From: Acanthosepion pharaonis
Taxonomy: Eukaryota; Mollusca; Cephalopoda; Sepiida; Sepiidae
Length of the DNA: 64,000 nucleotides
Direction of reading: 5' to 3'
Assembly (NCBI GenBank): GCA_903632075.3
Contig: CAHIKZ030000253.1
Location: forward strand, 684,001-748,000
Below the pieces are notes generated by a model. The model made no database searches. It was not told the origin of the DNA and saw only the letters and a program-made list of their open reading frames with translations. This document shows, in pieces, positions 56,064 through 64,000 of this stretch; the stretch's first letter is position 1, and each line of letters begins with the position of its first letter. The position numbers and the translations under genes were made by a program.

Positions 56064-56623
56064 TTTAATATCAAAAGGAAGCCTGTTGTACTTGAATAAC
56101 CCTCTATGCGTGTTTATCCCTAGTAACTTCGAACATTCCTCATCGAAGGGAATTTGGAGATAGGCATCTGATAAGTCGATTTTGAAAATATAACTCCACC
56201 ATTTAGCTTGTTAAAAAATCTCCTCCGGACTCGTTAACGGGTAATGGTAGTCCTTAATTACCGAGTTCAACCCTGTCGAAAAATCGACGACTGACTGATT
56301 TGATTTCTTTTTATGCACACAATCGGCGCAGCCCATGAATTAGATTCTACTTTCGAAATAATTTTTTTTTTCAACCTATCAAGTTCTTTTCGTTAATTTT
56401 CTCTACACTTGCGAAAGGCAAGTTACGTTTTTTTTAAAAATTGGCATAGTATTTTCCTTTAATTCAAATTTAGCTTCAAACTTGTTACATCTTCCAAGAC
56501 CAGGTGTGAAGGTTTCCAGAAACTTTTTTTTTTAATTCCTCTTTAATGTCCTGTCTTGTTTGCGTATTACATTCTACTTTTCTGCAGAATGAGTTTAACG
56601 GTTTATCCCACAATTCGAATGTT
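56064..56623 (-). pseudogene. Gypsy pol: reverse transcriptase N-terminal region, heavily frameshifted
   Basis: Readable pieces in different frames include GLNSVIKDYHYPLPV, a decayed KIDLSDAYLQIP block and NTHRGLFKYNRLPF. These are the RT fingers and the first catalytic Asp (DLSDAY) of Ty3/gypsy elements. Several one-base indels occur in homopolymer runs (for example near 56215, 56400, 56440 and 56530). Confidence 0.75.
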
Positions 56624-57001
56624 TCAATAAAATCTGTACCCATCAAGTTTTCCATTTTTCAGAATGAAAACTTTTATTTTTTTAACTATCCTGTTCAATT
56701 TCATGGGAAGTACAACCTCGCCTTCGAAGTTAATTTCCTTTCCAGTTACCGTTCGAGCGCTTTTCGTTGACTTCATTATTGTAGGCCTTTTTAAAATTTT
56801 CCATGTTTTATCGTTCATTATTGTTAAATCTGAACCCGAATCGAGTTGAAATTTGATATTCTTTTTAAATATTTCAGTCGTCACATACTTCCTCAAATCT
56901 CTATCTGATTTGATATTTGAATTTGTTTGTCTAATTCGGCTATTGACTTTTTTTTTCGTTTTACAACACGACCCTTTGTGACCATTCTTGTGGCAATACA
57001 A
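56624..57001 (-). pseudogene. Gypsy: second zinc knuckle and aspartic protease
   Basis: The frame begins YCHKNGHKGSCC, the second half of a CCHC knuckle whose first Cys is in the gag frame, so the two are split by a frameshift at a T-run near 57000. Residues 52-60 are QLDSGSDLT, the DSG active site of a retroviral-type aspartic protease, which cleaves Gag-Pol. The flap-region counterpart GEVVLPMKL follows. The frame then stops near 56624. Confidence 0.85.
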
Positions 57002-58142
57002 AACATTTTTTATTTCTATATGGGCAATTTACCTCCCAGTGTCTTTCGTTGCACCGTCTACAATTATATGGTGGAACCATTTTTTTCTCTTCGTTCTTTT
57101 CATTTAATTTTTCTTGTCTATTTTTAAAATACGCCGAATTTTTACTCCAATTTTTTTCTGATGGGTAATTTGACTGTTTTTTTATTTTTTTAATATAAGC
57201 AATGCCAGCTTCTTCGATTTTTTGAGACTCTTTCATTAAACTTACGGCCCGCTGACACTCCTCTGCTAACTTTTGCAGGGTAAGGTTTTGTTCAGATTCG
57301 AGTTTAGACAAAACTCTACGTCTTATTTCGACACTCTTACTGGATACCAGTCCTTGAGCAAAAATTAAACACTTGAATTCTTCAACCGTAATCTCTGCCA
57401 ATCTGAAATTGTCACAATGTCTATTCACTATATATGCATAAGTTAAGTAATCCTGATCGTCGGATTTAGCGACATTCTTGCATAACCATCGCTTATGCCA
57501 AAGCGACATATTTGCTCCAAACAACTCCTTTAGCAATTTCACTGTTTCCGAGAATTCAAATTCATTCGTCCTTCTCGGTAGAATAAAATCTACAAATTTG
57601 CTATGTTCTGCTGTACCTAGCTTTCTTAGTAATAGACTGACTTTTCTTGAATTCGACCAGTTTTCACAGTCTGTGTAGAAAATATCTTCATATCGTTTAA
57701 AGTACGCTTCAAACGTTTTTCCTTCGTCTGGCACATAGTTGAAAGTTTCCAGCGAATTAAATATGATGTTATTAGAATATGAAGAATTTCCTTCATTTGC
57801 CTGATTGTTTTTTAATTTCTCCAGTGTTAACTTTTGAATTTCTAAAACCTTGATCTGCATTTCTTCCTGTTTTTCCAGTCTTTCCTCTTGCTTTTCTTGA
57901 TATTCTTGCAGTCTTTTCTGTTGTTCCCTTATTAATAAGGCAAACTGTTCACTTTGACATTGCTGACTAAACTCCTCTTGTTTTTCTTGATATTTTTGCT
58001 GTCTTTCCTCTTGCTTTTCTTGATATTTCTGCTGTGCTATTTGTTGTTCCCTTATTAATAAGGCCAACTGTTCACTTTGACGTTGCTGACTCAACTGCTG
58101 GGATTTGAATAATTCAGATATGACTTTGGATTATTCATCCAT
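56961..58142 (-). pseudogene. Gypsy gag, with an early stop codon
   Basis: The open frame 58094-56961 (377 codons) encodes Gag. The likely original start is an in-frame ATG at 58142, four codons before a TAA at 58133-58131, so the copy is broken at its very start. Residues 1-95 are Q/E/K-rich coiled coil made of duplicated segments (two copies of QxxSEQxALLIREQQ and several YQEKQEER units). Residues 115-285 form the capsid-like region (TFEAYFKRYEDIFY, WLCKNVAKS). The first CCHC knuckle is C345-x2-C-x3-H-x4-C357. The second is cut by the frameshift. Gag would package the element RNA. Confidence 0.85.
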
Positions 58143-58640
58143 CTTTAGCTGATAGTGTTCATGCAACAAAGAATATACTTTTAATTTGTGTATCCACGAA
58201 TATAATATAAACTGACCAAAAAATCGAAACAACTTACGACTTTTTTATTTTATGTCTTGCTTTATAAAATATTGTTGAGCAATCAAAAAAAAAAAAATAA
58301 TTTTTTTTTTAAAAGTTCGTTACCTTTCAAAGTCGACACGATGTATTTGTGCGCCTTTTAAATCCATGCATGTTTTTGTAGTCGGCCAGTTTTTTTGTTT
58401 TTTTTCACCGTTATTCGTTTACGCCACCTTTCAGATTTTTTTGAGTGAACGTTCCTTTATGCCTAGTCGTCCTTTAACGAGTTCTAAATATCCAAGATAT
58501 TCAGAATCCTTTGCCGTTCCATTAGATGTTGGACTTTTAATTAATAATTTTTTCCTTCAGCCTGGATTCTTCAAAGACTTGTCCCAATTGTTGAAGGCTA
58601 TCAATTATCAATTCTTTTTTTCTTGTTTTTCCGTAAAGTT
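58143..58640 (-). other. Leader of the gypsy element
   Basis: About 500 bp between the primer-binding site and gag. The plus-strand frame 58366-58665 across it is not conserved. Confidence 0.6.
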
Positions 58641-58658
58641 CTTTCTACCTCGTCGCCA
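58641..58658 (-). promoter_or_regulatory. tRNA primer-binding site of the gypsy element
   Basis: Directly after the 5' LTR end (...TTTCAACA) the minus strand reads TGGCGACGAGGTAGAAAG, starting TGG as expected for annealing to a tRNA 3' CCA end. The TGGCGACGAGG style is common in Ty3/gypsy elements. The tRNA was not determined. Confidence 0.75.
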
Positions 58659-58659
58659 T

Positions 58660-58850
58660 TGTTGAAACTTGACTAATGCATAGAATAATAATGCAACATA
58701 AAATGTACTTAGAACAAAATGTATTGAAACAAGAAAGTGTACACAATATTTACATATAGTCTTTTGTATATTCCTGGGAAGACTGTTCCTGGAGAAGGTG
58801 TTGACTTAGTCGCAGTCGGGCAGAGTCTCTGGTTGAATCTCTTGATTCCT
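58660..58850 (-). repeat. 5' LTR of the gypsy element (191 bp)
   Basis: It matches 53497-53688 with about four substitutions and one 1-bp indel. At 58851 it abuts the 3' end of a LINE without any intervening host DNA. Confidence 0.9.
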
Positions 58851-59504
58851 ATATTTATTTGTATTAAATACAAAATGCGGCACAAGGCCAAAAAGGGGGA
58901 TGGGGAATGACGGTCTTAATCTGTCTTAAATCTAAACTTAGCTAGTCGCAGACACTGACCCAAACATGCCAAAAATAATCCAATCACCAAAACAACACAT
59001 TCACTCCTACCTTTCTTACTACGTCCACCATAATACCTCAGATTCTCTATGAAGTCCTAACTAGTCCCCTTATGTACAGATATTGTTCATGGGAAGAGGG
59101 TCATAAAATAACAATTTTTAAAAAATCCCCAATGAGTATATACAATATGACGAAATATATTTACAATAAACTAAACAAAATTAGCGTTAGTATTAAAACC
59201 CCCCACAAACTTTGAATGTGGCAGAAATATCAGTTAACCGGACGAAATCGATGCGGGACTAAGAAAATAAGAACACATTCAAACCATCAAGCATTCACAC
59301 AAACACTCACTCATTCATACACAACAACAAATACGAAAGCACACACACGAAACGAAAGGCGCCCCGCATCCACCAGAGAACTGACATTACTAACCACCTA
59401 ACGAGGGAGGGGATGGGGAATTAAACAAAAAAAAAATAGGGACAGAAATAAAAGGGACCAATGAGCATACATACCCTAGCTAAGTTAACCGGAAAAAAAA
59501 GAAA
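58851..59504 (-). other. 3' UTR of the LINE
   Basis: Non-coding, ending in an AT-rich tail with TATTTAATACAAATA. No poly(A) tract. The GGCACAAGGCC block near 58877-58890 also occurs in the LTR-like insert near 30946 and 31173. Confidence 0.6.
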
Positions 59505-62286
59505 CTAAAAATTCAAAACAGAAAACCTAGAATAGCCTAATATCTGGGTGGGTTGCCCATGTTCAACCCCTGATAAGACAAAATTCTGTACCCAACCGAC
59601 GTCCAAATGCCACTCTAGGTCAGCCCCTTTTACTCTACACATTCGCGCAAGATTCACCCACCTTTTGCCAAATTCTGATGATGGGAGCCGCCGCTTTTCC
59701 GTCCTAATCTTGACTTTAAGCTGATGCTTAAAGAACAAGATCAGTTGGGAAGAGGTGAACTTCTCGCCATCATAGAATTCCTTCTGACGCGTCGTCCAAA
59801 TCACAACTCGCATAACCCCTAGTAAGCAACAGAACACATAGTGTTCAGCCTTCGTCAATTGCGATACCACATTGCTACAAACAGAACTGGCTTCCAGAAC
59901 AAAAAACTTTCCCTGCAGCATGCGAACCATGAGGCCTTCAACAAACCTGCACAACGGCACTACCGTCTTGCACGGAAAAAAGGCGTGGCCAATGGTCTCG
60001 ACATTCCCAGTACAGCGACGACAGTTTGGATATTTCTCCAAGCCTGCTGAACAAAGTCTTTTGCCGACCCAGAGGGCCCCACGAATCATCAGCCAGGTGA
60101 GTGATGCCTCATCGTTATTGAGACATTTCAACCCAGGCGCCCAAGGCCATATCGAGCGAGCCTCCTGCTTCGTAAGAGACCCCCTAACTAACAATCGATA
60201 TAATGCCTTACGAGACAACGCTTGGGCGTCGGAGAGGCCATCCGACGTCCGCAAGAGGAGCTTCAAAGCACGACGACATTCGTGGTAGAAGGAGCACTCG
60301 ACACGAGGTGTACGGCCGGCCTCCTCCTCGCACGAGTGCACACTTCTCAGGGATGGGAAATGTTTTCGGACATCTTCTTTCCAAAAGGTTCCCACCTCAT
60401 CCAAACCGCGACACATTCGGTCTAGAAAGGTAATGCGAAGCATATATTGACGAATCTCAATGCAAGGCATACCCATACCGCCCTCAGAGGGATGAAGGCA
60501 ACAGATCTCGCGACATGCCATATGGGCCTTGCCTCTCCACAAGAAAGAGAACAAGGCCTTGACTAATGACATTAGTCGGGCATACGGGAGTGGAAGCACA
60601 GAGTCGGTACAGGAGGATCGGATAGATGTGTGAAACACAAACTTCCGCCCTTCCATTCAGGGAAAGTCTCCTCCGAGACCACAGATTAACCGCGACCTCG
60701 GCCTTCCCTTGTACCTCCGACCAGTTCATTTCCAACTGGAGATCAGAACCGAACCAGACGCCGAGTGTCTTGATCGGCCCATCCGTCCAGAGGAAAGGTC
60801 CGGGAAGAGAAACTCCCTTCCACGCACCCAACCGCAAGCCCACAGACTTATCGCGGTTGATCTTGGCCCCTGTCACCATCTCATACCCACTGATCTGCTT
60901 GCTGACTTCGTCAATCTCGGCTCTGCTCGACACAAGAACCGAAACGTCGTCAGCATAGGCAGAATACCTGGGCCGAGGTGGAAGCACCAGGCAGCGAAAT
61001 ACCGCGTAGGACCGGATTCGCCTTTAACTTGCGAAGGAAAGGTTCCAACGCAAGAACGTAAAGCAGAGGCGAGAGCGGACAACCTTGACGAATGGAGCGA
61101 GACAATACGAAAGGCTTCGATCTTACCCCATTCACTTCCACCAGCGCACCGGGGTCGCATACAAGAGTCGGATCCAGGAGCGAAAGTCGGCTCCGAAACC
61201 GGCCGCCGAAAGGACAGCCTCCAGAAATCGATGGTCAACCCTATCGAAGGCCTTGGACTGATCTAAATTGATCAGCGCGGCTTCACTGTCGACTTGTTCT
61301 AAGATCAAGCGTACCATATGAAGGTTATCCTGAATAGTCCTGCCCTTCACAGCACAAGTCTGTTCAGGGCCAATCAGACTAGACAGGACAAGCTGCAAAC
61401 GGTTGGCTAAGATCTTCGCCAAAATCTTTAAGTCAGTATTTAACATCGTTAAAGGGCAAAAGTTCCCTAACCCATCCCCACCGTCCTTGTCCTTACGCAG
61501 CAACTTGATGACACCCCTGGTGAAGCGTTGAGGTAAAGACCCCTGCTTCATCCAGTGGTTGAACATCAGTTCCAGCAAAGGAACAAAAACGTGCGACAAC
61601 CTCAAGTAAACTTCGTAAGGAAGACCATCTAATCCCGGAGACTTATCCAGGCCAACCTGCTTCAGCGCTTCCCAGATTTCCGACTCTGTTATGGGACCCT
61701 CACACCTAGCCACTTCAACTGCCGAGAGGCAGGGAAAGTCAGCTAAATAGGCGTCGAACTGAGCAGAGCTCAGACTGGGCTCCCTGGTGAAAAGATCCTG
61801 AAAGTAATCCCGAAACATCTCACATATGCCCGCGTTTGTTGTCACGGTCCCCTTATCCGGCAATGTGACGCACGCTATATGTCGCCTAGACGCGTTTCGA
61901 TTCTCCTCTACACGCAGTTCAGCGGCCATATTCGTAGCCTCAGAAGACATTCTTTTTAACCTAGCCCTAACTACCAGAGCTTGATCCTTCTTGATAAGCA
62001 AGGAGGCCAACTCTGCCTTAGCTAAAGCTATGTCCCCACTAACACGGGATTTCACTGCCCGATCGACTTTATTTTCTAAAGCAGTTTGCGCCGCTAATCT
62101 ATCTAGATTGAGTCGACGACTAAAATCGGCAGCAAACGTTCGAATTTTTGATTTTAAATTTCCCCACCAGGCATTTCCCAGAACCGCGCCCGTCAGTTCC
62201 CTTTGTATCATTAGTAACAGCTGGTCCCGGAAACCCTGATCACCGAGAAGTGAACAGTTCAATTTCCAGTAACCAGCCAATCTAAC
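59505..62286 (-). pseudogene. LINE ORF2: reverse transcriptase and C-terminal zinc motif (frameshifted)
   Basis: The ORF is spread over four frames. Frame 62478-61132 holds the pre-RT linker from LAGYWKLNCSLLGD, then DKSPGLDGLPYEVYLRL (RT motif 0/1), TMLNTDLKILAKILANRL and LINLDQSKAFDRVDH with a catalytic Asp. Frame 61141-60950 has SIRQGCPLSPLLY. Frame 60987-60484 has YADD (60957-60946) and LGVWFG. Frame 60656-59505 has the thumb/C-terminal part with FSFLWRG and C212-x2-C-x8-H-x4-C, a C-terminal zinc motif. Frameshifts fall near 61138, 60970 and 60640. The AP-endonuclease that should precede the linker is absent. The RT would copy the element RNA at the target site. Confidence 0.9.
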
Positions 62287-63916
62287 ATTTTTACAATCTT
62301 TACATTTTTTGGTTTCATCTAAATTTTCCTCAAGTAGGACGACAGCTGGGGGCACCACTTTCAAGGACGATTTTGCCTCCTCTATAATGCCCCAGATCTC
62401 CCGCGTACCCGGGCCAGTTCTTACTACGGTCAGTTGGTTTCGAGCCTTGTGGAAATTTTCCGGCACCTCCACATCCACACCCTTGATGTGCCGGAAATTT
62501 TACAAGATTTTTAATGGTTTCGGGTTCTTCGTTTGACCGAAGACCCTTTCCGCCTGATCCAGGGATACGCGGCAGACGTCTTCTCCTGTGAGATATGGTG
62601 GCTTGATTTTTTTCTTTTTTTTTCTGTGACAACTTGCGAATCTGGGCTCCTTACCCTTTTCTTTTGTGGAGACTGGATAGGTGTTGAGATGGGTGTGATG
62701 TTTGGAGTGGTGGAGGGTGTCATGCCCGAAGGCGTCCTCACAGGTGAAGGTTTTGAGTGCAAAGATTTTGTCGGTGAGTTCGACAGTGACTTTGGTGGAA
62801 GAGGTTTCAAAAAAGATTTTTTGGATGAAGTAGGGGAAGACGGGGCAGAGAATAGAGGGGCCGGTGCCCCCAGCGATTTTTAGTTTTCACCCCGCTTAGC
62901 CTCCAACTTTTTTTATTTTTTTTAAGTCAAGTATTTTTTCCAGCTTGGCTCGTTTGCTTTTCTGGGTTTCGCTAGCGTTTTTTTTTTTCATAAGACGCCG
63001 AGGCGTCGCCCTCAGAGCTGATAGAGGGAATGGGGCTGTAGGTGACATTGTCCCTGGTGTCATGTTGGGACTGAGGAACCGCTGTTTGGGTCTTCCCTTG
63101 CTACGAGGGCGCCATTCCCCTCATCCGTCCCCTTATCCACACTTGTGGAAGGCGTCGTTTTAGGGGGTAATGAGGGTCTGGACCCAACCGAGGAATTTTC
63201 CTCATCGGTCCGCCTCGCAGCTAGGCCCATTACAGGCGCCGCGGATTTTTCCTTATCGGCCAAGGGGGGATTTTGGTCACCTACAACCGGAACTCCAGGG
63301 GCCTTCTTCCCTGGGAAGGAGGAGGAAAGGTGACCAGTCTCTCCACACCTCCAGCAAGTTGGTCGCCTACCAGTCACTATGACCGGCATTTTCCGGTCGC
63401 CGAACACCAAACAGTTGGGGACGGACTTGAAGGCCTTCTGGTCGAGCATGATGTCAAAGTCCATCCCCCGTTCAAATTGTCGGAGAGAGCCCCCTAAAAT
63501 TTGTCCGTACTGCATAAAAAATGCAGCCAGGAGCTTTCTCCTGAAATTTGAGGAGGAACCTCGAAAACGGCCACCCTGGTCCGCCTGCGGCCTTCTTATT
63601 CCGTTCTTAGAATCAAATCTTTCGTGATTAGCTCTTTCTTTGCCATGGCCAGGCAATCTTCCGGTGTGAGCAGCAGAATGTCCCACATGAAGAAACCCGT
63701 ACCCTTAATAATTCTTTGGGGTTTTATCCCCAGGGACAAAAGTGATTTGATCACAGTGTCTTTTGTGGAGCGACAAATCTTTCGGGTTTTCTTGTCGACC
63801 ACAAAAACGGTCACCATTCTCTTTGAGAACATATCGAGTTCCTGGACATTATCGACGAACACATCTTTATTAACAAGATGGGCGTAGCCTTTCGCCTTAT
63901 CCAGGAAATCCGCCAT
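62287..63916 (-). pseudogene. LINE ORF1: Gag-like RNA-binding protein (frameshifted)
   Basis: It starts MADFLDKAKGYAHLVNKDVF at 63916. MVTVFVVDKK, LLSLGIKPQRIIKGTGFFMW and KKELITKDLILRTE follow, then in other frames TRVAVFEVPPQISGES and LLAAFFMQYGQI. The zinc knuckle reads CWRCGETGHLSSSF: the fourth ligand, normally Cys, is Phe. A long S/P/T-rich tail with basic clusters (KKRVRSPDSQ, KKRKKSSHH; possible nuclear localisation) spans 62810-62511. The C-terminal end, IIEEAKSSLKVVPPAVVLL and DETKKCKDCKNV, is in frame with ORF2. Breaks occur near 63590, 63560, 63060 and 62500. ORF1 would bind the element RNA. Confidence 0.75.
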
Positions 63917-64000
63917 GTTCAGAATACAACTAGGGGGGGACTTCCATCAGGAGGGCAACTCCTCGGTCGTCTTACTTTTGTGCCTCCTTTGGAACTTCGT

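Larger units (their letters stand above)
53497..58850 (-). mobile_element. Ty3/gypsy LTR retrotransposon, degenerate, with both LTRs
   Basis: The element is 5.35 kb on the minus strand, so the 5' LTR is at high coordinates. Order: LTR (58850-58660), PBS, leader, gag, protease, RT, RNase H, integrase, PPT, LTR (53688-53497). RT/RNase H before integrase is the Ty3/gypsy order. The LTRs differ at about five of 192 positions, so insertion is fairly recent, yet the coding region is heavily frameshifted in the RT N-terminus and integrase. The 5-bp flanks (GTAAG and ATATT) do not match, so no target-site duplication is evident. There is no envelope-like ORF, so nothing suggests an infectious retrovirus. 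Confidence 0.9.
58851..64000 (-). mobile_element. L1/Tx1-type LINE, internally deleted, continuing to the window edge
   Basis: This is a minus-strand non-LTR retrotransposon. ORF1 starts at 63916. Its C-terminal tail is fused to the post-endonuclease part of ORF2 near 62286. RT and the C-terminal zinc motif follow to 59505, then a 3' UTR of about 650 bp ending GCCTTGTGCCGCATTTTG, TATTTAATACAAATAAATAT at 58851. GC content is clearly higher than in the rest of the window. Sequence 63917-64000 is the 5' leader, cut by the window. L1/Tx1 placement rests on the ORF1 style (CCHC knuckle, basic/proline-rich tail) and the RT motifs. Confidence 0.85.

Noticed and set aside
53497..58850. Endogenous retrovirus with an envelope gene
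   Set aside because: Gene order is gag-PR-RT-RH-IN with no envelope-like frame between integrase and the 3' LTR; it is a plain Ty3/gypsy retrotransposon.
59872..61266. Long plus-strand frames of 138, 110 and 185 codons
   Set aside because: They are antisense shadows of LINE ORF2 in GC-richer DNA.

Overview
The window is AT-rich, microsatellite-laden nuclear DNA of an animal. It carries long (TA)n, (CA)n, (AAT)n and (TATC)n tracts, tRNA-headed SINEs, Penelope-like elements, several LINE clades, mariner and pogo relics, and a Ty3/gypsy element. This mix, and a SINE tail of a type I associate with squid and octopus genomes, suggests a coleoid cephalopod (octopus-like). That assignment is inference. 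I found no convincing host exon, no functional tRNA or rRNA gene, no CRISPR array and nothing prokaryotic. Every coding trace I recognise comes from a mobile element, and all are broken.

Layout. 1-9.2 kb: low-complexity DNA and several foldback (inverted-repeat) elements at 681-2415, 3537-4214, 5255-5391, 6661-6861 and 7018-9124. There is also a 5S-rRNA-derived repeat, a mariner scrap and the tail of a Penelope GIY-YIG endonuclease. 9.6-11 kb: a transposase C-terminus and a Penelope RT-thumb/GIY-YIG remnant. 12-26 kb: mostly unassigned AT-rich DNA with short RTE-like and CR1/L2-like LINE tails, a pogo/Tigger relic, SINE heads and minisatellites. 27.6-28.4 kb: the first of four copies of a LINE that ends in a restriction-like-endonuclease (RLE) domain and starts at (AAT)n.

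30.4-32.9 kb: a large, degenerate ~43-bp minisatellite whose units are hairpins, split by an LTR-like insert. 38.3-40.1 kb: two head-to-tail copies of the RLE LINE. 43.4-44.6 kb: A/C-rich long tandem repeats. 44.98-45.03 kb: a sequence with every part of a hammerhead ribozyme. 45.7-50.3 kb: a mariner transposase relic, a Penelope RT/GIY-YIG relic, a fourth RLE LINE copy and an inverted (head-to-head) Penelope fragment pair.

53.5-58.85 kb: a decayed Ty3/gypsy retrotransposon on the minus strand with both LTRs, PBS, PPT, gag, protease, RT, RNase H and integrase. 58.85-64 kb: a minus-strand LINE of the L1/Tx1 type. Its ORF1 runs in one open frame into the RT half of ORF2, with the AP-endonuclease region missing.

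The genes do not form a host pathway. They are layers of selfish elements, many 5'-truncated, inserted into or beside microsatellites. The most interesting signals are the hammerhead-like motif near Penelope-type terminal sequence, a second hammerhead-like core forming the loop of an 82-bp palindrome, the hairpin minisatellite, and the self-stacking RLE LINE copies joined by (AAT)n.
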